Assembly: GCA_002506905.1 (NCBI GenBank)
Contig: DAYM01000010.1
Span: 28,913-92,912, forward strand
DNA length: 64,000 nucleotides
Source of the DNA: Methanomassiliicoccaceae archaeon UBA328
Lineage (GTDB): Archaea > Thermoplasmatota > Thermoplasmata > Methanomassiliicoccales > Methanomethylophilaceae
Direction: 5' to 3'
The position numbers and the translations under genes were made by a program. Positions 54,012-63,497 of the stretch are shown here, one piece after another; within the stretch, counting starts at the first letter, position 1, and each line of letters begins with the position of its first letter. The notes beneath the pieces were generated by a model. The model had not been told where the DNA came from. It saw only the letters and a program-made list of their open reading frames with translations, and did no database searches.

Positions 54012-55073
54012 TCAAAGAAGGCCTTTCGCCTTTGCGAGCTCTGCGTTGAGTACGGAACCGCCCGCACCGCCCCTGAGGGTGTTGTGGGAGAGTGCGAATA
54101 CCTTGTAGTATCCGTTGCTCTTTCTGATCCTTCCGACCGTTGTCGCCATGCCTCTCGCCCTTTCGGGTGTTCCCGCCATTGCGTCGAATACGGGCTGGGG
54201 CCTGTTCTCCTCGTGCCTGACGATGATCGGCTGTTCGGGTGCGGAGGGGAGCTTGAACTTCTGAGGTTCTGCACGGAAGTCCGCAAGGGTCTTCTCGAAC
54301 TCCTCGAGCGAGGGGTCTGCTCCGAGCTCCAGTACAAGGGACTCGAGATGACCGTCGACCACAGGTACTCTGGCACAGTTTGCCATGACCTTGAAGTCCG
54401 CGTATTTGAAATCTCCGTTCTCGTAGGTTCCCAGCATCTTGGCAAGCTCGGATTCCATCTTCTCTTCCTCGTGACTGATGAACGGAACGACGTTGCCTAC
54501 GGCATCCAATGAGGGTACACCGGGGTATCCCGCACCGGAAAGTGCCTGATAGGTCGATACGAACACCTGTTTCAGTCCGTAGGCGTCATAGAGTGCCTTG
54601 AGGGGTATCGCAATACCCGTGGAAGAACAGTTGGCGTTGGTGACGATATAACCGCCGCTGGAATATGTGTCCTGGTCCTTGACCGAATCGAACTGAGACC
54701 AGTTGATCTCGGGGATGATGATCGGAACGTGCCTGTCCATCCTGTGGGAACCTGCGTTCGTGAACACGGCGACTCCCTTTCCTGCCAGTTCGGTCTCGGT
54801 AGGTCCGGCCAACTCGGAAGGTATGCCCGAGAATGCTACCCTGCAGTTCTTGGAGATCTTTTCAAGGTCCATGGTCTCGATCCTTCTGTCCATGATATCA
54901 TCCTTGTAGACATGGTCCCTGACCTTCAGCACGTCTCCGAGCCTCTTACCGTGGGATCTCTCCGATGCGTAAAGGCCCTCGATCTCGAAATACGGATGGT
55001 CCTCAAGCATCTGAATGAATCTCTGACCGATCATTCCGGTGGCTCCGAGGACCGCTACCTGAATCTTGCTCAT
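54012..55073 (-). CDS. asd: Aspartate-semialdehyde dehydrogenase
   Basis: Asd makes aspartate semialdehyde, the branch point to threonine, methionine and lysine. The 353-residue protein starts QVAVLGATGMIGQRFIQML, the NADP site, and has the active-site Cys in IVTNANCSSTGIAIPLKALY. It matches the archaeal/fungal subtype. TATA-like CTATTAATACT lies upstream on the minus strand near 55130. It is probably monocistronic. Confidence 0.95.
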   Translation of the reverse strand: MSKIQVAVLGATGMIGQRFIQMLEDHPYFEIEGLYASERSHGKRLGDVLKVRDHVYKDDIMDRRIETMDLEKISKNCRVAFSGIPSELAGPTETELAGKGVAVFTNAGSHRMDRHVPIIIPEINWSQFDSVKDQDTYSSGGYIVTNANCSSTGIAIPLKALYDAYGLKQVFVSTYQALSGAGYPGVPSLDAVGNVVPFISHEEEKMESELAKMLGTYENGDFKYADFKVMANCARVPVVDGHLESLVLELGADPSLEEFEKTLADFRAEPQKFKLPSAPEQPIIVRHEENRPQPVFDAMAGTPERARGMATTVGRIRKSNGYYKVFALSHNTLRGGAGGSVLNAELAKAKGLL

Positions 55074-55214
55074 TGTTATTCGAACTCCCTATGATGCTCA
55101 CATCAACTCGGACGGAGTATTAATAGTGTGGTCTTGTCTTTATTCGAGAATCATGGCCCTTCGGCGATCTGAACGGAAAAGAGGATCCCTGAAAAAAACT
55201 AAAAAAAGAAAGAG

Positions 55215-55235
55215 GACGGGGTTTCGGTCCCCGTC
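55215..55235 (-). terminator. Hairpin terminator with U-tract
   Basis: GACGGGG (55215-55221) pairs with CCCCGTC (55229-55235) around a 7-nt loop. On the minus strand it is followed by a long T-rich stretch up to about 55190. It lies 10 nt after the transglutaminase-like gene and is a convincing terminator. Confidence 0.75.
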
Positions 55236-55244
55236 GGTTTATGA

Positions 55245-57020
55245 TCAGTATACTTCGATGACGGTTGCCACCAGCATCCTGATGGAGCTGGGAACGTCTC
55301 CGACATCGTATCCCGTTGCGGTGGTCTCGGCGTAATAGAACATTTTCGAACCGCTTCCGTGATAGGCCGTACCCGTACAGCCGGAGACAATGATGCCTGC
55401 CGCCATATGTCCCGTGAACAGGAGCATGGCAGTTTCGTATCCCATCGCTTCGGCGATAGCACAGTAGAGGATCGAAGTATCTTCGCAGTCTCCTCCCTGA
55501 CCGTATAAGGTCTCGAGAGGGAACTTCCAATACTCGGTGACGCCCATGTAGACATCGTCTGCCTGATATTCGATGTACTGTGTGAACATCAGGATGAAGT
55601 TCGCCACCTGGAGGTCCGTGAACCCTGAGGTCATGGTCTCGAAATCGCTGGCGATCTTCTTGATGTATGTATCCCCATAAGTGACGAAGGTCCTGTCGTG
55701 ATCGGCAGTACCCTGGCACCTTTCAGATACGTCATACAGGTCCACGTAGTACTTGTAATCCGCATAAGATATGGTCAGATCGTAGGTGTATTCCTTATCG
55801 TTGTACTCCCACTCGAAAGTGCGGGTGACATCTCCGTAAACGACAACGGTGTAGAATCCGTAGAAGGATTCCCCATCCGTTGCCAGAAGCAGATATGAAC
55901 CTGCGGAATCGAAGGTGTACGACATAGAGGATGCGCCTGTGAACGTATCGACGACCTTATCCGTGACGGTATCGACGACACTCCAGGAAAGACTCTCTGA
56001 TTGCGTGTCCGCTTCCAGGGTCACTTCTTCGCTCTCGTACGTCACATCCGGATCGTCGGTGTTGACCGCGTAGATCACCACATCGCTTCCGGATACCGAA
56101 TACTCGTAGGTCTTCGATGTCGAAAGCAGTGTTCCGGAATCATCGTACCATCCTTCGAAGGAATGGCCGCTGTCGACCGTTACGCTGAGTTCGACCGTGT
56201 CTCCGGGGTTGTATGTTCCCGCACCGGTAACGCTGAGTCCGTAATCGGCATACACGACGACCTGGTTATCGACATTCGGTTCGAATGTGTAATCTTCGAC
56301 GTATGTGTACGTTATATTGACCTTGCCGCTGGCCGTCTTGTATTCTATCAGATACGGTATCCATCCGTCCCCGACCCACTGTTCCTGAGTGTCGCCGCTG
56401 GTATTTGTCCCGAGCCAGATCTCGCACTCCTTGTCTCCGTTGGCGGTAGAGATCATCTCTGTACCGATCATCTCCCAGGTATAATCGCTGTCCTCGTCGC
56501 TCCAGTAGAGCTCGGAACCGGTGTTGTTATACGTGTGGAAACCCGAAGTGTAGCTCAGATCGTAAATGTATTCCATGTAGTAACGGCTGTTATCGGCGTT
56601 ATAGTAGAGATATTGGTAATTCTCTGTTCCGGAGACCTTTGTCGTGTTGAGGAATCCGTCGGATGTTCCGTCAAGGGAAAGGACGAATCCCATTCCCTCC
56701 AGGGACGTCGTCCACGATGCATACAGCGTGAGATCGCCGGTCATGTCCGAGGTTATCTCGGAACATGCTACCGTAAGGTCCTCGTCCAGGTACCATGAGT
56801 AGAACACATAGACATCATCCGTCGCGGCATACAGCTTGTATGTGTTGCCCGCGGTGTATTCCGATGGGTTCAGAGACGAATTCTCCTCTCCGCCGTTGAG
56901 TTCGTATTCTATACTGTACACTTCCGCAGGATCGGTATCGAATGTCAATATCAATACGCCTGCTCCAGCAACGACCAATACGGCCGCCAATGCCGCCAAC
57001 ACCTTTCCGGTACTATCCAT
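55245..57020 (-). CDS. Anchored surface protein with InlB-type repeat and transglutaminase-like domain
   Basis: The 591-residue protein begins with a signal anchor (VLAALAAVLVVAGAGVLIL). An InlB/Listeria-Bacteroides-type repeat follows (YSIEYELNGGEENS to YASW), then beta-rich Ig/PKD-like modules with YSVSGSDVVIYAVNT. The C-terminal domain is a transglutaminase-like Cys protease fold: GQGGDCEDTSILYCAIAEA (Cys) and FTGHMAAGI (His). It may cross-link or cleave surface proteins. The start overlaps the stop of the upstream small gene. Confidence 0.82.
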   Translation of the reverse strand: MDSTGKVLAALAAVLVVAGAGVLILTFDTDPAEVYSIEYELNGGEENSSLNPSEYTAGNTYKLYAATDDVYVFYSWYLDEDLTVACSEITSDMTGDLTLYASWTTSLEGMGFVLSLDGTSDGFLNTTKVSGTENYQYLYYNADNSRYYMEYIYDLSYTSGFHTYNNTGSELYWSDEDSDYTWEMIGTEMISTANGDKECEIWLGTNTSGDTQEQWVGDGWIPYLIEYKTASGKVNITYTYVEDYTFEPNVDNQVVVYADYGLSVTGAGTYNPGDTVELSVTVDSGHSFEGWYDDSGTLLSTSKTYEYSVSGSDVVIYAVNTDDPDVTYESEEVTLEADTQSESLSWSVVDTVTDKVVDTFTGASSMSYTFDSAGSYLLLATDGESFYGFYTVVVYGDVTRTFEWEYNDKEYTYDLTISYADYKYYVDLYDVSERCQGTADHDRTFVTYGDTYIKKIASDFETMTSGFTDLQVANFILMFTQYIEYQADDVYMGVTEYWKFPLETLYGQGGDCEDTSILYCAIAEAMGYETAMLLFTGHMAAGIIVSGCTGTAYHGSGSKMFYYAETTATGYDVGDVPSSIRMLVATVIEVY

Positions 57021-57328
57021 CAGATCTTCCTCGCCTCATGAATATAGAGCACACCGATTATTAAACCTGCCACGATGACGGCTGCCGCGATTCCGAAGAA
57101 AAGCGTGTTGTCGCTTCCTGAGGAATCGTCAGTGACGGTCGTATCGTCGGGATCATCTTCACTGTCGTCTCCCGAACCGGCAGCGACGATCGAGAACGTG
57201 TACTGGTAGGAACCTTCGTAGTCCCCGTTGGAATCGAGCACTGCGATGATTATGACGTACGTTCCTTCGTCCGTGGGCATGAGTTCGTTGACAACGGTGA
57301 GACCGTCGCTGAACAGCGCCGTCATCAT
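57020..57328 (-). CDS. Small C-terminally anchored protein
   Basis: The 102-residue product has a short beta-rich segment (EGTYVIIIAVLDSNGDYEGS), an acidic Ser/Asp/Thr-rich linker (DDSEDDPDDTTVTDDSSGSD) and a membrane helix (FFGIAAAVIVAGLIIGVLYI) with a basic tail. It has no signal peptide, so it may be tail-anchored or the fused remnant of a larger surface protein. It overlaps its neighbours at both ends, by 4 nt upstream and 1 nt downstream, as in an operon. Confidence 0.62.
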   Translation of the reverse strand: MMTALFSDGLTVVNELMPTDEGTYVIIIAVLDSNGDYEGSYQYTFSIVAAGSGDDSEDDPDDTTVTDDSSGSDNTLFFGIAAAVIVAGLIIGVLYIHEARKI

Positions 57329-57969
57329 CCTCGACGATCTATGTCCTCTGTGTCGGGGATCTCCTGATCCTCGGGCTCCGAGTCCCTGCTGCAGTTCCTG
57401 GATGTGCTGTCCGCGATGATGGTCTCATCGACAGACTTCGCAAGAAGAAGCTTGTTGAGATACTCCGTCTGCATGTCGAGTTCTTCGTTGAGTTCTTCGA
57501 CGGTATCGTCTTCGGGAGCGTCGTCGCTCTCTTCGATGAACTCTATGACCTCTTCCAGGAATTCGGTATCGACGGATACCTCCGTCTCGTATGTCACGGT
57601 GACGGTGTTCTCGGCATGATGTTCTCCGAGCGGACATCCGGGTCCGTCCATCGGCTGCATGCCCACCATATCCTGCATCTTGTCAACAAGACCGTTCATG
57701 AACCTGTCCCCGCCGTCGGGTGCGTGACCCGTGACGATGACGATCATGCCCATGGACTCGTATCCCTTCTTCTCCGCGGAGACCTTCTCGTAAGCGAGTA
57801 CTGCCTCGGTCACAGTGGATGTCTCGGTAACGATGCCGTCGGTCGAAATGACGACGGTGTCCGTTTCGGCAGAAGAATCGGGTTGCCAAACGGCCGTGAA
57901 CGTGAAACATACGGCGATCAGCATGACCGCCGAGAACAATGCGTACGCTCTCGGTCCGTTTAAGGACAT
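57325..57969 (-). CDS. Secreted protein, acidic C-terminus
   Basis: The 214-residue protein has a signal peptide (YALFSAVMLIAVCFTFTAV), then an extracellular part rich in Val, Thr, Glu and Asp. Residues from about 135 are acidic and probably coiled (TEFLEEVIEFIEESDDAPED). It lacks a C-terminal anchor; the anchor-bearing small gene follows at once in another frame, so the two could once have been one protein. I recognise no domain. Confidence 0.65.
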   Translation of the reverse strand: MSLNGPRAYALFSAVMLIAVCFTFTAVWQPDSSAETDTVVISTDGIVTETSTVTEAVLAYEKVSAEKKGYESMGMIVIVTGHAPDGGDRFMNGLVDKMQDMVGMQPMDGPGCPLGEHHAENTVTVTYETEVSVDTEFLEEVIEFIEESDDAPEDDTVEELNEELDMQTEYLNKLLLAKSVDETIIADSTSRNCSRDSEPEDQEIPDTEDIDRRG

Positions 57970-58928
57970 ACTAAATCCGTGATTGTTCTAGTATTTGAGT
58001 GTTTTTCATGAATGTTTTTAATTGATTCAAAGATCGCAATGCGGACATTTCTTCTGTCCAGCACCTCGTTATCATCTGAAATATTATGGGAGATCTGTAA
58101 CGTTATAGGCGAACATAAAGAGAGATAGAATGGCCGGTCCCGGCCTGCCCTTCTGCTGATGACCAACATCGTCATTCAGATGCAGATCACAATGCACTGT
58201 CAGGTATACGATATCCCGTCAGCCTCGCCGATCTTCCGATAATTCATTCAACTCACAACATCAAGGTAATTAAAAACATGGAGTAGATTTCAAAACTATC
58301 AATAATATTGAAAATAATGAGATCCATTGCAACATTTTAACAATCTGAGCAATAGACTTCGTCGCGGCAGATGTGATAGACTGACTGCTTGGGAATGATT
58401 ATTGTATTATATCTTTCAGAAGAATATGAATGATTAAATACGCCGAGACGAATGATTATCCGAGAGGATAGCAGATAAGTCCATTCCAAGATACAGCACC
58501 TTTAACCGCGTGCTCCTCAAAATGTTAAATAGGATGGCCATGCGCCAAGGCTTTTGCCCTTGTCCTCTCACCCTTTTCGACATTTGATTTTATTTCTACG
58601 ACTTGACATCGAATTACGGATGAATATAACAGACATCCGACAACTGCATTCCCAAAGCGGTCTGCAGATGATGAATCGCAATCATACACATCTCTAAAGA
58701 AAAGCTTCCTGTTCAGCTCTACCGGGACACGATATGCCTGTAAACGGCCCCAGATGACCTCACCGAACACAATAGCTGCCGATACGAAGGATAAGCCGTC
58801 TTGAGATCGTTTTCTTTTTTGGGGCAATTGTGACTCTAATAACATGACAGAAGATCGATGGATCCCTAAAGGTAAACAGAAATGAAAAAGAGAAAAAGTT
58901 TGTAAAAAGTTTTTCGATCTTTACCGGA
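57970..58928. other. Long intergenic region, possible nuclease remnant
   Basis: I see no confident gene in these 959 nt. A minus-strand open frame (58845-58525) reads LSFVSAAIVFGE, LNRKLFFRDV and LLYSSVIRCQVVEIKSNVEK, which vaguely resembles the end of DUF1016/YhcG-type nucleases (FFxDL, then LL-Y-V-ELK). It lacks start and catalytic context, so I treat it as a doubtful remnant. The region is AT-rich around 58260-58420 with no clear hairpins. Confidence 0.35.
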
Positions 58929-61433
58929 TCAGGCAACGAACTGTTCTTCCTCATCCTCATCGTCCTTTCTTCTCTTGTAGAGAAGGATGATCAACAGCAG
59001 GAGAGCGAACAGGAGCACCAACAGGATCCACCAGGGGAAGCCTGCTTCCTCAGCCGGAGTCTCAGTCGGAACTGTCTCGTAGCTGACGGTGATGACCACA
59101 TCTCCGCTCACGCTGTCGATGGTGACCGTTCCTGCGTTAAGGACATCCTCACTGTATGTGAAGGCGCTTACAGAGGAACCGCCCATAGTGACGGATACGG
59201 TGATGCTCTGAACATTCACGGCTCCGGTTATGGTCACTGTGAGGCTCGATCCTGCGGCGATTTCGCCTGAGGAGGGTATGCCGGTCACTGTGACGAACTC
59301 GTCGTCTTAGATGGCAGTTACATCGTAGTATGTCACGGTGGGAGTGTCAGGGGTAACGGGTGTCGGAAAAGATCTGATGACCAAAGACACATCGTAGGTG
59401 ATGTCGTAGTTGGCGTAATCGAACGTCTCCGGGAACTCCACGGCGAATTCCGTCTCCGGAACAGTGTATGTTCCTACGGAGGACGAAACGGTAGTGATGA
59501 CAGTTCCCTCTACGGACTCGCCGTTGACCAGGCCTGCTGCCTCGCTTCCGTTCAGAGTGTATGTCAGAACGGTTCCGTTGTAGGTCTTACTGGCGGAATC
59601 CGCGGTGATCGTGATCGGTGTTGTGATGCTCCACTGCGCATAAAGCGTTATGGGCGCAATAAGGTTATTGATGGTCTTTCCGGAAGCATAGGATGTTCCT
59701 GAACCGTTCGATGACGTGTTCCATTCTGTGAATTCGTATCCGTCGCGTTCGGGAACTACGGATGATATCGTAACATTGCTTCCATAATCGCATGTGACCG
59801 TGTAAAAAGCGTCTTCGCTTCCGTCCGGGGCCGATCCGCCGTTCAGGTCGTACTTCAGTTCGTACGTGTTGACATCGAAAATTATTGCAATGTCACTCGT
59901 TCCGACGGTGACCGTGTATGTTCCGGTGTCCGGATCGTACGAATACGATTTGGCGCCCGTGACCGTCACGTTGGACAGATCGATACTGTCCGGGTCGGTG
60001 AACGTCATTGTGAACACCCTGCCTTCGGTAGCGGAGTATGTTGCATCATACGTTCCGACCGTCGACGACTGCTTGGAGAAGTAACTGGTCGCCGTGTTGG
60101 TCCCTTCGCTGGCCATTGTGTACGATGTCGTGGGTCCGTCGACGTTGACATAGTGTGATGCCGTGGCCTGCGGGCTTTCAACAGCGAATATATCGACTGC
60201 GGTAACACCCTCGGGGAGATCGATGGTGAACGTTGCGGAATCGCAGAGATACGTACCGGCATTGTTCGTGAAATAGCTCTCATCGCTGGACGTATACCAG
60301 GTTCCGCCGACACAGTACTTGTAGATCAGAGAGATGGTATACGATTTGTTGTTTCCCGTCCACTCCTGAAGCACGAATGTCAGACTTCCGTCGCTGTTGA
60401 GGGTAACGCCGCTTGCCTGGATGATGGAATATCCACAGTTCGCCGAATAGGTGGAATCCGTAATTGATACGTGTGTGCTCTTGATGTACGAGAGATATTC
60501 GTCGAATGTGGAATAACCGGATGACGAATACGTCTCATGGTCGTATGTCATGTAAGGGTTGGTCTTTATCGTGGCCCCGTTGAAATATCCCAGGAAGAAA
60601 CCGGCATACTTGGGGCTGAAACCGTAACTGTACTTATGGTCGGTCAATATGGTACCGGAAATACCGTCGAACAACGTTACGGTGACGGTACCGTTGCCTC
60701 CGGACTCGAATACCGCACGGTAGGTATGTCCTGCCTTGAGCATGGTACCGAGAGCGTCCCTGGCCGTGTTGTCCTTGATATCGTAGGTCTTGGCGAGGGT
60801 CTCGTCGAAGGATACTATCCTCTGATCGGTCGTGTCATACCAGTACATGAAGGTACCTTCCGTCTCCTGCGCTGTCGAAGAAACATCTCCGACCACGGAA
60901 TCGCTGTAGATATAATCGTACAGAACAGAGACGGTACCGAGCTCTGTGTCGCTGGATTCGAAATAGACCGGCATTCCTAATCCTGTTACGGTCGCATCGT
61001 AGGAGAGAGATCTGTTAAAACCGCTAAAGCTGAATTTATAGCAGTAATCATATACGCCGTCCGTACCGGATTCCACACATGTGCAGGATGTGCTGTTTGC
61101 CGTTATCTTCAGATCGGAGATCTCGGCACCTTCTTCCACTGTCAATGTGAAATAACATGTCAGAGTTTTATTCTGATTGCTGCTTATGAGGCTGCACGTC
61201 CCCTGGGTCACGGAGTATCCTTCGCAATCGAAGTTCAGCGCTCCGGTGTAATTGCGCGAAGTCCATGTAAGGGTCTCGTCCGTAGAGGCCGCATCCGATG
61301 TGGAGACCGAGGAATCATTGGATTCCGATTACCAATTGAAGGGGTCGTAAGCGGCGATCGCCGTGAACGATATCGCCGCCATCAAAAAGACAAGAAGCAA
61401 CGATGTCAATTTTGTCATAGCTTTTCTATTCAT
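58929..61433 (-). pseudogene. InlB-repeat surface protein, broken by two in-frame TAA
   Basis: One frame runs from the ATG at 61431-61433 (GGAG 8 nt upstream) to TGA at 58929, 834 codons. It starts with signal LTSLLLVFLMAAISFTAIAA. TAA at codon 35 (61329-61331) breaks it after DPFNW, and SESNDSSVSTSDAAST continues. The body has an InlB-type repeat (YELKYDLNGGSAPDGS to LYAQW), an MBG-type module (ITADSASKTYNGTVLTYTLN) and beta-rich parts. A second TAA (59307-59309) precedes DDEFVTVTGIPSSGE and the C-terminal anchor WWILLVLLFALLLLIILLY with its acidic tail. It looks like a decaying adhesin; TAA codons have no known decoding here. Confidence 0.8.
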
Positions 61434-61439
61434 TTTCAT

Positions 61440-62350
61440 TTCTCCGACTTTCATTCTTGAATTTCGTTCTTTGCCGTCCCCGCATCCCTAAGGGTCCGGC
61501 TTTTTTCCACATCCCTTCTGATTTATCCTAGCCCATCTCATCATGAGCGCTCATTAAGACTATCCTTTCGTCTGAGAGTATATGATAACTACGATTTGAA
61601 TACACTAAAAATTATGAAATCACTGTTTTTTCCGATTTTTCATGATCATTGGATTTTTAAAATGCTGGCTAAGGATTATTTAACAAAATACAAAATCAGA
61701 TTATTGTTGATTGATCAACGAAAAATATTATTCTTAAATCGTAAATTAATTAACCAATTAATATCTATTAATTTTGCAAAAAGACCGATGTTTAATTGAA
61801 TGTCCATTAACAGAACATTAAGATCTTTTGAATGGAAAATCAACGAAAATTCTGACGGCCAGCAACTTATTCATCTAAGTTTCTTATAATACGTATTTTC
61901 GGAAATCAACGGTCGGTATTCAACACTAATTTAATTTTTGAAGATCGAAAACACTCATTTCAGATCACGGAAAAAACCGAATAAATGTCCAAAATAAAAC
62001 AAAAACAAAAATCAAAGTAAGGTTCTAGACATCACAACATAATATGCAAAAGTGTGAAATTCAGATAACAATCAAATTCATGATATCAGATGCATATATC
62101 TGGTAAAAAAATCGGACATGTCCTTTTTATATTTTCTAAAAACACAATCGAACAAAGGTCATTGAATTCCGAAGATTCGTCATATCTTATCGATACAAAC
62201 CATCCGAATACAGATATCCTATTCCTAAAAGAAATAAAACAATGGGAAGGATAATATCATCACCGGACATACCTTACGATAACATCATTCCAAACAAAAA
62301 AATCAGAAACGAATATCTATCACCTGAACATACCTTCCGAAAGGGATAAT
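61440..62350. other. AT-rich non-coding block
   Basis: The segment is far more AT-rich than its flanks, particularly 61580-62340. Short frames here are A/T-driven and lack a start context or family-like sequence. ATCAACG recurs at about 61715, 61840 and 61904. I see no tRNA, rRNA or CRISPR-like repeat. The right end holds the promoter of the next operon (TATA-like near 62310). Confidence 0.45.
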
Positions 62351-62596
62351 ATGAAGACACCTCAGCAGAGGATAGAGGAATACGAGGACATAAGGAACCA
62401 AATATGGTCGATATTCGAAAAGAAAGGATACTACCCGCAGGAAATGGCGGGACCTCTCAGCAATATGATCGTGGAACTCTGTGTCGTGACCTCCGATAAA
62501 CCTCTGATGGATATCAACAGGATCTGCAAGACCATGACATCCGACGTTAGAGACATGGTGAACAGAAGGAAGACCGAACAGAAGAAGGAAGAGTGA
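62351..62596 (+). CDS. Small hypothetical protein
   Basis: The 81-residue product is helical and charged: QQRIEEYEDIRNQIWSIFEK near the start, a C-terminus rich in Lys, Arg and Glu. AAAGGGATAAT lies just before the ATG. The stop overlaps the start of the transporter-like gene by 4 nt (ATGA), so the two are co-translated. No known domain is recognised. Confidence 0.65.
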   Translation: MKTPQQRIEEYEDIRNQIWSIFEKKGYYPQEMAGPLSNMIVELCVVTSDKPLMDINRICKTMTSDVRDMVNRRKTEQKKEE

Positions 62597-63459
62597 AACG
62601 GACAATGGCATCGGCCGCATCGCAGATCAAGAGATTCGTAATCGGCAGCATAGTGGGAATAGCTTCCATGCTGCCCGGTGTGAGCGGTGCGGTCATAGCC
62701 GTCTGTTTCGGCATCTACGAACGTCTGATCGAGGACCTTGCCAATCTCAAGGACAGGATCAGATCGGATTTCGTCTTCATATTTGTCATAGGTTTAGGTA
62801 TCGCATTCGGTATGGGGATATCCGCCGTCGGATTGGATTTCATAATGGATGAATATCTGGCGCTGGCGCTGTTCTTCTTCTTGGGGCTTATCGCAGGTCA
62901 GATACCGGAGATATGGTCGTATACCGCACCCAAGGCGGAGAAGTTCAACAGATACAACATAGCCGCCCTGATTGCGGGTATCCTGATCATGGGCGTGTTC
63001 CTGTTCATCGGCGTCGGAAGCGATGTCGAAGTAGGCCACAACCTTACTTCGTATATCGTCCTCGTATTCGTGGGAATAATACTCGCTGTATCGAAGATCG
63101 CTCCGGGAATAAGCGGTTCCACCCTGTTATTGGCATTGGGACTGTACGGTCCGATGCTCGCGGCGATAACCGATCTCGACTGGGCGCTCATCCTGCCTTT
63201 GGGCATCGGTCTGATCATAGGTCTGTTGGGATTCGCCAAGATAATGGACCGCGCTCTCAAGCACCACAGGAAATCCACATACAGCATGATCCTCGGACTG
63301 ACCCTCGGGTCCCTGCTAGTGATCCTCAGCTACGCATATCCCGAACTGACGTCTGCGACCGACGCGATAGGCGGGATCATCACATTCGTCATCGGTATTG
63401 CCGTCAGTCTGCTCTTCGTCAGGATCGGGAAGATGACTCCCGGCAGCGATTCCGACTGA
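62593..63459 (+). CDS. DUF368 membrane protein, polyprenyl-phosphate transporter-like
   Basis: The 288-residue protein has about eight membrane helices and the DUF368 signature: IGIASMLPGVSGAVIAVCF at the start and a repeat, ILAVSKIAPGISGSTLLLAL, in the second half, the P-G-x-S-G motif occurring twice in inverted halves. DUF368 proteins (PopT type) recycle undecaprenyl phosphate in bacteria; in archaea dolichyl-type phosphate is the likely analogue. It is co-translated with the small gene upstream. Confidence 0.88.
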   Translation: MKRTMASAASQIKRFVIGSIVGIASMLPGVSGAVIAVCFGIYERLIEDLANLKDRIRSDFVFIFVIGLGIAFGMGISAVGLDFIMDEYLALALFFFLGLIAGQIPEIWSYTAPKAEKFNRYNIAALIAGILIMGVFLFIGVGSDVEVGHNLTSYIVLVFVGIILAVSKIAPGISGSTLLLALGLYGPMLAAITDLDWALILPLGIGLIIGLLGFAKIMDRALKHHRKSTYSMILGLTLGSLLVILSYAYPELTSATDAIGGIITFVIGIAVSLLFVRIGKMTPGSDSD

Positions 63460-63497
63460 AGGAGTTTTTATTATCTCCCGCAACATACACCGGGAGC

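Noticed and set aside
61596..61799. 67-residue plus-strand frame in the AT-rich block
   Set aside because: It is low-complexity, Lys/Ile/Leu-rich from AT bias, with no homology-like pattern.
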